NCBI RefSeq assembly: GCF_900090045.1
Contig: NC_041775.1
Coordinates: 496,001 to 560,000 of the forward strand
Length of the DNA stretch: 64,000 nt
Reading direction: 5' to 3'
From: Plasmodium malariae
Lineage: Eukaryota > Apicomplexa > Aconoidasida > Haemosporida > Plasmodiidae
Below, piece after piece: positions 1 to 13,200 of this stretch (position 1 is its first letter; each line of letters begins with the position of its first letter). The translations under genes were made by a program, and so were the position numbers. A model generated the notes under the pieces. That model did no database searches and was not told the DNA's origin. It was given only the letters and a program-made list of their open reading frames with translations.

Positions 1-40
1 TGCGTTTAGTTATCTTTTTATTTTACTTTATTTTATTGTA

Positions 41-300
41 CTTTGCTGTATTTTACTATATTTTTCTTTATTTTACTATATTTTTCTTTATTTTACTATA
101 TTTTTCTTTATTTTACTATATTTTGCTTTATTTTTTCATATTTTGCCTTATTTTTTCATATTTTGCCTTATTTTTTCATATTTTGCCTTATTTTTTCATA
201 TTTTTCCTTATTTTTTCATATTTTTCCTTATTTTTTCATATTTTTCCTTATTTTTTCATATTTTGCCTTATTTTTTCATATTTTGCTTTATTTTTTCTTT
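41..300. repeat. 20-bp tandem repeat, T-rich
   Basis: About 13 copies of a 20-base unit. The early copies read ttttactatatttttcttta and the later ones ttttttcatattttgcctta. It is open in several frames as a Phe/Tyr/Ile/Leu-only peptide, which is a product of the repeat and not a gene. Confidence 0.9.
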
Positions 301-467
301 ATTCATATTGTAGTTTTCAAATAAAAAGAAAAAGAAATTTAAATATGGCAATCTTTTTAAGCTGCTGTTTTTTTCATACATATGGGTGCGCGTGTCCCAT
401 ATGTAAATATATGTATATATGTGTGTATGAATGTGTGCATATGTGTACATATGTACATACGTATGTT

Positions 468-499
<32 letters not shown>

Positions 500-1859
500 C
501 GCCCATATTATGTTTATATATATATGCACACGAGTGTGCAATATCTTTTCTGTGTTGATAACCCTTAAGCCTTAATTTATTATTATATTTATTCTATTCT
601 ATTTTATTATTTTTTTTTTTTTTAATTGAACTTTTTTTGAAATTCAAATTAGAACTTATAATAAAATTTACGTGCTTAATTAACAAATATGAAAAAAAAA
701 AAAAAGAAAAAAAAAAAATGTTACAAGAGCGTCTTATAAACAAGAATGTGAAAGGATAAGTCCGCTGTCTATGGGCAAAACATGTTTAAACATATGCATG
801 TACATGTTCATGTGTTTTCCACATGGTTTTATTCGCAGAGAAGGGAAAAATTGTGTGCGGTTGATAAAAAAAAGAAAAAAAAAGTCTTCAATAATATTTG
901 CTTTCAATTAAAAAAGATGTTTCTTCTGGGCACTTCATTTCCGTTAGTGTGTGTCGACGTTAATCGGTTTAACTTTTACTTCGTTTGTATTTTTCTGATT
1001 TTTTGCTTTAACTGTTCATATTTTCTTCTTAAATTAAAGCGAATATTTATCTTCATTCAACTGCGTTCTACTACCGTTTGTGTAGTCATATGTATAACTA
1101 TGTATGCATGTATGTATAATAACAAAAGTGGCTGAAATGCTCATTTTGCTAATTTCATTCATATCCACTTGTTGCAATGCTCAATGCTATATGTTCTTGT
1201 TAAAAATCTGAATTGTACAGGCAAAATAATATACGCAAAATGATACGTACAACGTTCAGATTTCTTGTTCGAACTAGTTATTTGTAGAATTCGAAATATA
1301 TACTTCTCTTATCATCAACGAAGCAAATTCATAACGTTACATGGATGTGGGAGGAAATATAAAATATGTATTCTTTCTGTTCAACTCGAGGTAAAAAATG
1401 TACAGTTGAGTAAAAATAGCAGCAAATGGTAGTAGCGATGAATAAAAGATGGGCAAAATTTTGTGAAAGTGCTAATTTTGTAAAGAACAAAAAAAAAAAA
1501 AAAAAAAAAAAAAGTAGCTAAAATATGGTTAAAAAACGGCTGAAAAAAAAGAATAAAAAAAAAATGCTAAAAAAGGGATAAAATAATGCTATGAAAGGTT
1601 AAGACTAAATAAGGATAAAATAAATCTGAAAAATGATAAAAAAGTCAAATAAACTTAATCCACTTTAAGCTAGAGCAAGTTGACCAAGGTGGAAAGATGG
1701 GGAACCTTTTGCTTTTCATAAATAGGTTAAAGCAGTTATAACTTCAGCATTTTAACCATAGCAAAAAGGAAAGTAAATGTAAATAAATAGGTTTACATAA
1801 ATATGTGTGCATAAATAAGTATATATATGTATATTTATGTATAGTATATATACGTATGT
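301..1859. other. Intergenic, no gene seen
   Basis: AT-rich DNA with a TATATG/TATGTA patch around 400-500, several poly-A runs (for example 1490-1513) and a short open stretch at 782-1135. The peptide of that stretch is dominated by His/Val and Phe/Cys runs and has no recognisable motif. Probably the 5' flank of the RAP gene and the 3' flank of an unseen gene to the left. Confidence 0.6.
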
Positions 1860-2066
1860 TTACCTATATGTATATGTATGTATATATATATGTATGTATA
1901 TGTATATGTATGTATATGTATATGTATGTATATGTATATGTATATGTATGTATATGTATGTATATGTATATGTATATGTATGTATATGTATATGTATATG
2001 TATGTATATGTATGTATATGTATATGTATATGTATGTATATGTATATGTATGTATATGTACATATG
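1860..2066. repeat. TATGTATATG microsatellite
   Basis: About 200 bases of alternating tatgta/tatatg units just upstream of the RAP gene. The reading frame of the gene stays open through it, giving a Met/Tyr/Val/Cys peptide, but this is best treated as 5' flank. Confidence 0.9.
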
Positions 2067-2164
2067 AATGCGAATGTTCGTATATGTGTGTACGTTTATA
2101 TGCGCTTATTCATTTGCGTGTTCCTCCAGTCAATTTAGGTACATTGTACATTCTTTCCCGTATA

Positions 2165-5100
2165 ATGATTGTACTGGTTAACATACTTCTATCAGTAGCT
2201 TACGTAACATATACTATAGGGTTAGCATTTTTATTAGCAGAAAATATACATTCATCGATAGTTGGTGTTATTTGTAAGAGAGTGTACAGGGTAAATACTT
2301 ATTCATTTATGAACAGAACGCCATATGGTAGATATATGAACAAGTTAATAATTCCCCCACATGAGATTCATAAGAATATTGTAAAAAAAAATAGGAATGT
2401 TTACAATTATTATCACCATGAAAAATGGAATGAACATTACCATAACGACATTAATAAATTTATTCTCACTTTTAATAAAAGCTACTATTACGTAAAACAT
2501 CTGTATGTGAAACGTACGGATAGTAAAACTTGTACATCTGAATGTACAAACGAACTAAAACATGGACAAAATAGTAGAAATGACAAATATTATCATAGGT
2601 CTGATGCTAATATTGAGGAAATAATTTCCTCAAAAGGTGGGAACCTCTATTCAGATGAAAATGAAATTAGTAAAAACATATTGAAGGATGGCAATAAAAA
2701 TGATCTTGATCAAAGTATTCCTAACATACAAAATGATAGTAGTGTGGACAAAGGAATGGCTGATAATGACGGCTTCTCTAATTCCAGAGGTAGAGGTGGA
2801 AATGAAAAGAGAGTAAGACATGACAACTGGGATGATGAATACAACCTAGTAAATGAACATGTGCTTTTGAAAAAGAACAGTAAATCAATCAAGGATTTAA
2901 TAAAAGCAGGCATATGGATTGTTCCAAAGGAAAACATAAAAATGATTAGAGAAAGAACAGACAAGAAAATAAACTGGAATTATCTTTTAAAAAAAAACAA
3001 TGAATTGTTGAAGGATAACATAGATAAAATATACAATGGTATATATAATAAGGAAAACATTGATGATATATTTTTTGTTTTTGATACCTATCCGTATAAC
3101 TATTTGAATGTCACTATGAGTGTTTTCTCTCTTTACAAGTTTGCAAGTAGTTATGTGAATGAGAAGAAGCAAAAAATTAAAAAAATAAATGAAAGTAAGA
3201 AAATATTTTTCAATAATTTGGACGGCGGCCTAAAATTAGAGAGTGGTGCTGGAAACAGCGGAGGAAGCGATAATGGTCGAACTAGCAACATACTGGTAGA
3301 TAACTTCTTTGCCGTTGAGGATCCACTCGAGAAGGAGGTAGACGATAGAAACATGCTAAAAATTAAAGAAGAAAGGAGGCGACTGAATCATATAACGACT
3401 AATCGGAACTTCTTAAGAGTTGTAGGGTCTATTAGAAAACACCTAAAAATTGTGTATAAAATATTTTCAACAAATGAGAAATTACAAAGTTATGAAAAAA
3501 ATAAAAGTATGTATCAGTATATACCATACATAAATATAAAGGATATAATTATTATCCTAAGATCCTTTTGTATATTAAAATATGATCATACTAGTATATA
3601 TAAATATATTTATTTCTATATAGTATTTTTTATTGAAAAATTTGATATATTTTACCTGTGTGAGGCAGTGTATATGTGTATGATTAAGAAGATATATATC
3701 AGACCTTTGTTTCTAAATTTTTCTAAGCGTCTGAGGAGGTACTTTGAGGGGGAAAACTATTCAGCTGTGGGATTGAAAGAGGGGTTCAAGTCTAACGCGG
3801 TCGGGGATGTCTACAACATGGATTCGTACAGGGGTATCAGTAATAGTAACTGTGGTAGCAGTGTGGTTGGCAAGGAGATACAGGATGAATCGACAGGATG
3901 CGCGAAACACCCCAATATCACAAAAGAAGACCAAAGCGTACTTTCCATGTACGAAGAGATAAACATATGCCAGTTTTATAATAATATGCAAAAGGCTTTG
4001 AAAAAGGAGAAAGTCAAACCTGCTTATTTTACTCCCGCCCCATTCAACTTAAGACCATTTCATTATTCTATTTATCACTCGGCAAATTATTCTAACCTGA
4101 ATGATTCGTTAGACGGAAAAGGAGGGGAAGAGAAGACCAACCAAGACGCAGAAGATGACGAAAGATACGAAGGAGAAGAGGGGGAACAAGTTATGAATAG
4201 CAAAGAACTGAAAATGTTTGGCCCAGAGGATAAGAGGAAAGAAAAATTAGATTTCATTGGAAAGAATGAATATACTGTTCACGTGGATGATTCTGCAGTT
4301 AGGTCGAACAAAAGTGATGTATATATAAATTTCTATGTGTACTGTTTATACATATTGTGTAAGTTTCCATATACGGATATAAAAATTTTAAGTATAATTA
4401 CAAATAAAATTATGAATACTGTTAACGAATTAACACTAGATGAATTGATATTAACATTTTATAGTCTTGCCGAGTTAGAATATGACCATTTTAATTTACA
4501 ACATCGTTTGTATATCCTCATTTTTAAAAGTTTACATTTGTTAGATTACAGAAATAAAGATATGATTTTAAAACTAGTACGATCATTGCATTTAACGAAT
4601 AATTTACGTACATATGTGGATGACGGTAGAACCCATGAGGACTATGCTACTGGGTATGACCAATATGAACGCACTTCCACTCCCCAGCCCTTCAGCCGAA
4701 CAAGCGTTAGTTCAATTGACGGTGTTAATAGTGTTGACACTATTAACAGTATAAGCAGTGGTGTAAATAATATCAATCGGGAATATCAGGAGCATAGCAA
4801 GCAGCGCACCATCGTGCATAGCGTGAGAACCCTTATGGTTGACTCGCTATCAAAGATGATCTTAAAAAACGTAAAAAACTATACACCCATAGAACTAGTG
4901 GACATCATTCGGTACATGTCGACATTCGACTTTGTAAACAAAGAGTTGTTCAATTTTGTGTTCAGCTTACCATTTTTTAGAAGTATAAATGAAGATATAC
5001 TAAAGCACTATAAAAATAATATATATTTCAATCAGTCATATTATGCTTATACAAAGGATAATACTCTTAATACACCCATTGAGATTATGCTGTGCAAGCT

Positions 5101-6333
5101 GTACCAGTCATACCTGTCCTACAATATGCACTTCTGTAATAGCAATGATCTTCGCAGCCGTTTAGGCGAGCAGCACGAGAATGGCAACAGGACTGAACGG
5201 GCAGAAGGAAAGGGGGTAAATATGGATACAGTGAACCGAGGAGAAATTCACATAGGTGAAGCTCACCATGGCGACGAATACGTAGTACAGAGTGTTCACA
5301 AGCACAACAGAGAAATTTCGTCATTCAGATTTAACGAAAGAACTCTTCAATTACTTAAAAAGACTTATATGAACAATATGAAAACTTCTTCCTACAGCTC
5401 GTCCTCTCTACATTATGAAATAGCTGATATCATACAAAAAGATTTTAAAATTCCTTGTCATGTAGAATATGAAACAGATAACGGTATGCTCATAGATATT
5501 GCTATATTATATCAAGATTTTAAAAAAATAGACAAAAATTTTCCATATTTTAAAAATATTGCTATTGAGATTAATGGTCCCTTTCATTATAAGACTAAAT
5601 CGATAAACGGGGGTCTTCCATTCCTTAACACGAAAACGATTTTAAAAAAGAGGTTGAAAAAAAGGAAATAAAAAAAAAATAAAATAAAATAATACGATGC
5701 CATAAGTATTGGCATTATCACATCATTTTTAACTTTAATACAGTTCGCAGAGCTGCACAATTATTATATATATAAATTTTTGTTTTTTTGTTTTTTTTTC
5801 GTTTTTTACATGTTTACGTATTCATGTATTTACGTTGTTCATGTTATTCACATTTTGCTCGTTTTTATTATTTTTTTTTTTTTTTTTTTTTTTAATTTCA
5901 GGTTACTGGAACATGATGATTGGCAGGTCATTTCGTTTCCCTTTTGGGAAATCAAACCATGGTAATTTTTGTATACATTTATATAAACATTTATGCAAAT
6001 TATTTTTATATATTCATGTGTGATAGGAGAAAAGATAAAAAAGAAAGATAAAAAAGAAAGAGAAACATAAAACGAGCGAGAAGGCGAGAGAGAAGGCAAG
6101 AGAGAAAGCGAACGAGAAAGCGAACGAGAAATCGAACGAGAAATCGAACGAGAAAGCGAACGAGTTAACGAAATATAAAAGAAACATGAAAAAAGTGTTT
6201 TCCTTTCAAGCTGAAAATAACGTCATAAAATAATTTTCTTTGCAGGTTTAGCAAAACGAGAAAGGAAAACTACATTTTGAAGGTGTTGCCACATGAGATA
6301 AAACATATTTTTAATGAAGCTAAGATTTTGTAA
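2165..6333 (+). CDS. RAP-domain protein, putative RNA-binding
   Basis: Three exons: 2165-5652, 5902-5961 and 6246-6333, joining in frame to 1211 residues. The C-terminal 80-100 residues form a RAP domain (RNA-binding domain abundant in apicomplexans). The core AIEINGPFHY is followed across the first splice by a conserved KKRLLEHDDW segment and the WEIKPW motif; the last exon ends NEAKIL. RAP proteins of Plasmodium mostly act in mitochondrial or apicoplast RNA and rRNA metabolism (family knowledge). The start at 2165 is chosen because the upstream open frame is pure microsatellite; it gives a hydrophobic N-terminus (MIVLVNILLSVAYVTYTIG) that could be a targeting signal or membrane anchor. A later Met at 2311 is an alternative. 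The middle is Asn/Ser/Lys/Glu-rich with helical blocks of the repeated type seen in this family. The substrate RNA cannot be told. Confidence 0.85.
6061..6175. repeat. 12-bp purine-rich repeat in RAP intron 2
   Basis: About nine copies of a 12-base unit of the form gaaagcgaacga (variants gagagaaggcaa, gaaatcgaacga) inside the second intron of the RAP gene. Strongly purine-biased on the sense strand. Confidence 0.8.
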
Positions 6334-6761
6334 GAGGCATTTACCCGTGCTGCATTTTACCTTTTTTTTTTTTTTTTGCCCCGTTGTGTGTTTATTTTTT
6401 AAAAAATTTGTTACATAAGAGTGTATATGTATACTTAAGTCTGTGTTTGTTTTTGTTTTTGTTTTTGTGTTTGTGTTTGTGTTTGTGTTTGTGTTTGTGT
6501 TTGCATTTGCATTTGCATTTGCGTTTGCATTTGCGTGTACGTCTACGTATGCGCGTACGGGTATATTTATATATGCATTCCGTTTTGCATTTTACGCATC
6601 ATATTTTTCTAGGGGAACAAATACGAATACGCGTGAGAAGTGGCTTATCATAAGTAACACTGCTCTTTCCCCTTAAATTTTTGTAAATTTTTTTTTTTCT
6701 TTATTGTTTACATGTTGGATTGTTACATAATATATGTATAGGATAGTTATTATTTTATTAG

Positions 6762-6793
<32 letters not shown>

Positions 6794-7604
6794 TTGCATT
6801 TCTCGAATATTAAAAATTAAAAAATAAAATAAACTGTATATGGGTAACAAGCGTACATAAACATATATACATATGTAATATAGAGGTTATGTTTTTATAT
6901 TTGGCGGTTTTGGCACATTCATCAAATATACCGCTTTGCTATTTTATAACAATATGCTATCAAATAGCTTTTGCAGTGTCAACATGTGCTCATTTGTGTA
7001 TTTATCGTAATACGCCTTTACGAATTATATTGCATACAATATTCATGTGGAGAAAAAAAAAAAAAAAAAAAAAAAAAAAGTGGTAAACGCGTTTATATAT
7101 ATATATATATATATATATTTAGTATAAATACTAAGAAATTCACGTTTTAGCAAAGAGAGAAGGAAAGAGCGATCGTATGTATGTATAAATATAACGGGAA
7201 AGTTTTTCTTTTTTTATGCTTTTTTTGATTTTTTTCCCTTTTATGCGTTGAAAAGCCAAGTTTAACTTAATATCCTTGATTGAGGTTACCTTCTCGAGAG
7301 GGTTAAAATAAAGCAAAATGTGTTTAGCACAAATTTGTGAGAATCGGAATTCATTTTTATCTTTTTTTTTTTTTTTTTTTTTACTTTATTACACATTTTT
7401 ATTTAATTCTTTTTGTTTTTATTTTATTAAAAAATAACTACACGATAGTGCCTTTTTGGCCTTTAACCAGCGTAGACCAAGAGAAAAGGTAAAAAAGAAA
7501 GTTGAACAAAGGCAAACATTGACAAGGTGCAATAGCAAATCAAATGAGAAATCTGTTAAAGCCCATTTCGGCTCTCAGTAAACCATACGTAGTGGTGATC
7601 TTTT

Positions 7605-7643
<39 letters not shown>

Positions 7644-7767
7644 TTTCCTCGACTAGCAAATCTATTCGTTGGTCCATTTTTGCATCCATGTGTTCACGTG
7701 TTCGTTCCTTTTGTCCCTCTTAAACAGCGTTGTTCTTCCGACTGATTATCCATACAGACTGTTGACA
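6334..7767. other. Intergenic with hexamer repeat
   Basis: Holds a run of gtttttgttttt, gtgttt and gcattt hexamers at about 6441-6535, poly-T near 6770-6795, poly-A near 7052-7079, a (TA)n run near 7094-7117 and a T run of about 30 near 7610-7642. No gene seen. Probably the 3' UTR of the RAP gene and the promoter/5' UTR of NSA2. Confidence 0.6.
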
Positions 7768-8547
7768 ATGCCACAGAACGATCATATAGAACTGCACCGA
7801 AAAAGGTATGGGTACCGGTTTGACTACTTTGAAAGAGTAAGAAAGAAGGAGGCGAGAAGTGTCCATAAGGAATCTTTAAAAGCTAAAAAACTGAGAGGAA
7901 TTAAGGCAAAAATTTATAATAAGAAGAAATATGCAGAGAAAGTAAATTTTAAAAAAACGATAAAACAGCATGAAGCAAAAGATGTGAAGGTTGCTGAAAA
8001 AGTTCGAGACGATAATGGTTTACCGTCTTATTTGTTAGATAGAAATCAAGTTAGGTATACAAAAGTGTTAACCAATTTACTAAAACAGAAGAGAAAAAGT
8101 AAAGCAGGGAAATGGCAATTGCCAGTACCAAAAATTCAAGCATTAAATGAAGCTGAGATGTTACGGGTTGTAAAATCAGGTAAAAGAAGAAGAAAAACAT
8201 GGAAAAGATTAATTGATAAAATATCATTTGTAGGAAAAGATTTTACTCGAAAAAACCCCAAATTTGAAAGGTATATAAGACCAAGTAGTTTAAGATTTAA
8301 AAGAGCTAATGTTTATCATAGTGAGTTAAAAACCACTATTTCGCTAGACATCATTAGTGTTAAGGTTAACCCTCAATCAAGTTTATACACCAACTTAGGA
8401 ATAATAACAAAAGGAACAATAATTGAAGTCAATGTTAGTGAATTGGGACTAGTTACACAGTCTGGTAAGGTCATATGGGCAAAATTTGCGCAGGTAACCA
8501 ACAACCCCGAGCTTGATGGATGCATAAACGCAACACTACTCGTTTAG
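7768..8547 (+). CDS. NSA2: Ribosome biogenesis protein NSA2 homologue
   Basis: A single exon of 259 residues, the length of yeast and human NSA2 (about 260). The frame is open further upstream, but the family start [17 protein letters not shown] fixes the ATG at 7768; the upstream extension is unlike the family. Highly basic N-terminal half with the diagnostic blocks [14 protein letters not shown] and [20 protein letters not shown], then the region [19 protein letters not shown], and a C-terminal eS8-like fold ending [15 protein letters not shown]2 (TINP1) is a nucleolar assembly factor of pre-60S ribosomal particles needed for 27S rRNA processing (known from yeast). Intact, nothing odd. Confidence 0.96.
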   Translation: MPQNDHIELHRKRYGYRFDYFERVRKKEARSVHKESLKAKKLRGIKAKIYNKKKYAEKVNFKKTIKQHEAKDVKVAEKVRDDNGLPSYLLDRNQVRYTKVLTNLLKQKRKSKAGKWQLPVPKIQALNEAEMLRVVKSGKRRRKTWKRLIDKISFVGKDFTRKNPKFERYIRPSSLRFKRANVYHSELKTTISLDIISVKVNPQSSLYTNLGIITKGTIIEVNVSELGLVTQSGKVIWAKFAQVTNNPELDGCINATLLV

Positions 8548-8570
8548 GCATTTTGAGGTATGTATTTTTA

Positions 8571-8860
8571 TGGTCCTCGTTTGGCATTTTTGTGGTCAAG
8601 TTTTAGAAGTTGTATGGTCCTCGTTTGGCAGTTTTGTGGTCAAGTTTTAGAAGTTGTATGATCCTCGTTTGGCAGTTTTGTGGTCAAGTTTTAGAAGTTG
8701 TATGATCCTCGTTTGGCAGTTTTGTGGTCAAGTTTTAGAAGTTGTATGATCCTCGTTTGGCAGTTTTGTGGTCAAGTTTTAGAAGTTGTATGATCCTCGT
8801 TTGGCAGTTTTGTGGTCAAGTTTTAGAAGTTGTATAGCCCCTTTTTGGCAGTTTTATATG
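8571..8860. repeat. 44-bp minisatellite 3' of NSA2
   Basis: Six to seven copies of a 44-base unit starting near 8571 with tggtcctcgtttggcattt and containing ggtcaagttttagaagtt. Copies are nearly identical, differing mainly as tggtcc or tgatcc, and the last copy is degenerate. It starts 24 bases after the NSA2 stop, so it is probably transcribed in the 3' UTR. Confidence 0.92.
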
Positions 8861-9602
8861 GTCGCCATTTTTTAACCCATTAATGTCTTTTTTATTTTAT
8901 TTTATTTTATTTTTTTTTATTTTATTTTATTTTTTTTTATTTTATTTTATTTTTCTGTTTCACACACATGCATGCATAGCAAACAAAACATTTTTAAATA
9001 GGACGTAAAATTTTGAAAACTATTTTTTTTTTCCCATTTCCCCCCGTATTACAGTTTATTTACAATTTAGCCATTACTCGCATGTAATGTATATGTATAT
9101 TCGTGTATGCATGATATATGAACACATGCACACGCTATTGGCATATTTTCCCCGCCCTCCCTCTATTAATACATGCACTTTTTCATTTCATTTTTGTACA
9201 ACTAATTATGAACAGAAACATGTCAATTAAATTATTATGGTATTTTTCATTTTATTATTAGATGAAAAGTGCGACTTAATTCTTTTTTTTTTTCTTTTTT
9301 CTTTCAAATAATCATATACACTTTATTGTAATATATATATATATATATGTATATATATTATTAGTATATATATATATATGATGCTCATTTTGCGCGCTAT
9401 ATAGCCAAAGGTTTAATACGGGGATTTCAAATAGCATCCATTTTTTTAAGCGCTAAAAAAAAGCCCCACACTTTTTTATGTCGATAAACGTTTGGGGGTA
9501 GCTTAACGGGGGAGGTAAAAAATGGCGAGGCGCAAATTGAACAAAAACTGGCGGGGTGGAAAACGGAATGTAAACAAAAAATGCGCAGAAAAAGTGAATG
9601 GT
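8861..9602. other. Intergenic, no gene seen
   Basis: Includes ttttattttattttatttt runs near 8888-8955, (TA)n near 9330-9380 and scattered poly-T. No supported coding region. Confidence 0.6.
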
Positions 9603-9751
9603 AAAAATGTATGGCAAAAATGTATGGCAAAAATGTATGGCAAAAATGTATGGCAAAAATGTATGGCAAAAATGTATGGCAAAAATGTATGGCAAAAATG
9701 TAAGGCAAAAATGTAAGGCAAAAATGTAAGGCAAAAATGTAAGGCAAAAAT
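9603..9751. repeat. 13-bp tandem repeat
   Basis: About eleven copies of a 13-base unit aaaaatgtatggc, the last four with tgtaaggc. As 13 is not a multiple of three, each minus-strand frame encodes the same 13-residue peptide repeat (of the type LPYIFAIHFCHTF), so three long overlapping open frames appear. None looks like a gene. Confidence 0.93.
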
Positions 9752-10149
9752 GAGCATAAAATTTTTGCAGCAAAAATGAACGAAACAATTCGCACAAAGT
9801 AAATAGCTAGTTAAGTAACGGAGAAGCGGTATGTTTTCCATGCGCCTATCCCGCATATTTCTACTATAAGATATATAAAAACTCTATGCACAATCCCCTT
9901 TCCTTTTTGAAAATTTTTTGCACCTTCTTTTATGCATAAAAATTGATTTAAAAATGCTCAAATATAGGAAGTCCATGTTAGAGTATCCTGCACATACATA
10001 AATATTTTCTAAAATATATTATTTATTGCGCTATTTTGCGCTAGTTTTTCCTCATTTTAAATACTCCTCTGTGATAATTCGCGCGTTTTAATACACGTAC
10101 GCGCTTGAGAGTTAATATGTACATGTGAGTACACATATATGAATATGCG

Positions 10150-10180
<31 letters not shown>

Positions 10181-10290
10181 CATGTACTTACATTTTGCAT
10201 GTAATCACGTGGTATATACGCATATTTATACACGCCCTTTTCCACTAACGCAAAAAGGAGAATCTATCATATTGACACATACTGCAAAAA
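9752..10290. other. Intergenic, 5' flank of TBCE
   Basis: AT-rich DNA with one (TA)n run near 10150-10175. Probably the promoter and 5' UTR of the TBCE gene. No coding region seen. Confidence 0.6.
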
Positions 10291-13200
10291 ATGGAGGGCC
10301 TGTTCAACAACAAGAAAGAACTCTTCATCGGTAAGCGAGTCTTCAGTTGTAATTTTACGAAGAACAAAATAGACAAAGAGGAAAAAGAAAATTCCATCTT
10401 GGGAAAAGTGAGTGAACAACATTATGCACATGTTCAGGATAAATTAAAAGGTAACGATAATGAAAGGAAAGAAGAAAGCACGTCAGATGAAGTTGTTGAT
10501 AAAAATTTAAAAATTTACTTGTTTAACGAAGACATAAAAATAAAAATAGGCACAGTTAGATATATAGGACCTTTAAAAAATCATCCTGATACTAATAAAA
10601 TATTTTATGGTATTGAATGGGATAACAAGTTTGATGGTAAACATTTTGGTAACTACAAAGGGGAATTCTATTTTTCCCCTCTTCTCCATATTAAAAAGGA
10701 CAAGACGAAACGCCATTATTATGATCAGCTTAGCGAAGGCCTAGCGAATTTCCATGACGATGCTGATAGCAGAGATAACACCACTGGTAAGGTTAGTAGT
10801 AGTAGAGTCCAAAAAAGTGGCATTGGAAATAGTAGCAGCAATAGTAGAAGCAATAGTAGCAGCAATAGTAGCAGCAATAGCAGAAGCAGTAGAAGAAGCA
10901 ATAGCAGAAGCAGTAGAAGAAGCAATAGCAGAAGCAGTAGAAGAAGCACTAAAAGAAGCAACAGCCACAACTGCAGTGATAGTGGGGAGAAGCTACGCTT
11001 GTGGAGCGGGAACAGCGGCTGCACACCGTGTTCCTTTGTACCAATAGAAAATATACACGTTGGTATCACGTTCATGCAAGCATTAAATTTTCGATACAAT
11101 TATTTTACTGACTTAGATTTGAGCATACAAGATTATCAAACGAAAAAAATGAAAACAGTTATATTTTCAGGAGAAGAAAAAGCGAGAAATTATTTCAAAA
11201 ATTTTTGTAAGCTTAAAAATATTACATTAAATAAATGTCTAATATATACTTATGGTTTTAAAAATAATTTGTGTTTCAGTAATTTGGAAAGTTTATCTTT
11301 ATGTTGTAATCTTTTTAGCAAGTGGAATGATATTTTTAAAATAATTAAAATTTCAAAAAATTTAACTTACCTGAACGTGTCAGAAAATAAATTTACCAAA
11401 TTGGACTTGAACTGTGTGCTCGCCAAAGTTATATGGAGCGAAGGAGAAGATGAACATGCGGTTGGGTATAACCATGAAGATGACGTGGTCTACTTTGAAC
11501 AGATAAAGGAGTTGTGCCTAGATAACACCTTGATCGACTGGGACGATGTGTTAGCTCTATCATTTATTTTTCCAAATCTGGAAACACTCAGCATAAAGAA
11601 GAATTATATAACTAGTATAAAAATAAAAAATATCAGGGTTACTAAAAATTCGATCATTTTCAAATATATAACCAATAAGAAGTATAAGGAGCTATTTCAC
11701 TCATATGAGAAGGATAACTTATATGAAGATCTAGAACATTCAAGGGGAATACAGCCAGAAGCACAGCCAAGTAGTACAACCCCTTCAGGGAGAATAAAAA
11801 ATGAGTATGTGCTTCCTTCATCAAATGGGTGTACTTATGATAGGAGGGAAGGATTCTTGTTAGAAAGGAAAAAGTCAGCTGTACTGAGTGTTCAAGAAAG
11901 AGAACGAGAACGAGAACCAGAACCAGAACCAGAACCAGAACGAGAATATGGCATAGGGGAAGAAGTCGTAGGAGGAAAAGACGAAGAAGAGAACATTTCC
12001 CAAATAAAGGAAAAAAGGGTCCTCGAAGGAACACCACAAAAATATTACTTAAAGATTAATGCAAACCCTTCCACTGGAACTACAGAAAGTAAAGGATTAT
12101 CAAGTGATAGAATAACTGGGGTGGATCAGGATGTGTTTCTTGTTGATATGAAGGAGGAAGCCCTTCTCGTTGACGTGAATCCCTTTAGACACTTAAAAAA
12201 AATAGTGCTCAATGACAACTACTTGCATGACTACGAAGAGCTCTTTTATTTTGTGCATCGAATAAAAACTGTTCAATCTTTATTTATAAATAACAACAAG
12301 TTTAGTGATAACAGCAACTTGATAAATATTGCATATACCATATGCTTGGAGGAAAAGAACAAAACTGAATTAGCTAAATTAGACAATTTTGATTTAATAA
12401 ATAGAAATTTTAAGCATATAAAAGAATTCTTATTTGATAACAACGAAGTAAAAAATTATGAAACGTTAAGAGATTTATTTTATATACTATACAATATTGA
12501 AATTTTAAAAATTCAAAATAAAAAAAAAAATTTTAGTGAAAAAAAAAGTCTTCGTTATATATATATATCAGTTATGCCCCAGCTAAAAGTACTGAACCAT
12601 AGCTCTATTTCCAAAAATGAAAGAATAAATTCTGAGCGCTTTTTCATTTCGTTATATCATAAGGATAACATAGCAAAAATTTTCAATGAGCAAGTTTTAA
12701 ACAGAAGACATAGTACCAGACTGGAACAGATACACTACAAAGCGATGCAAGGTACGCAGGCAGAGGTTTCTCACACTGTCTCACCATCCTTTTTATTACA
12801 TATATACATAAATGTACTCAAATATATATATATGCGTATATATGTGTATATATGTGTATATATGTGTATATATGTGTGTATATGTGTATATATGTGTATA
12901 TATGTGTATATATGTGTATATATGTGTATATATGTGTATATATGTGTATATATGTGTGTATATGTGTATATATATGACTGCGTTCATGCTACATACGCTT
13001 TAGTTTCAGCGTATCGTACAGATGGCCATTCGTGGGGTATAACCCTTTCCATCGTTTTTTCGTGGACAGTGCTTCCATTTCTGCGCGCCTATACGAACTA
13101 GTGCAAACGGGAAGAAGTACATGTATACACGAATACATGCATGTCCACCTGTATACACACATACATACATACATATGTACACATGAACATATGTATGTGT

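Noticed and set aside
36..575. Long open frames on the plus strand rich in Phe/Tyr/Ile
   Set aside because: Entirely produced by a 20-base T-rich tandem repeat and a following TATATG microsatellite; no motif or gene-like composition.
1805..2164. N-terminal extension of the RAP protein with Met/Tyr/Val/Cys repeats
   Set aside because: Encoded by a TATGTA microsatellite; the open frame is a side effect. The start was placed at 2165.
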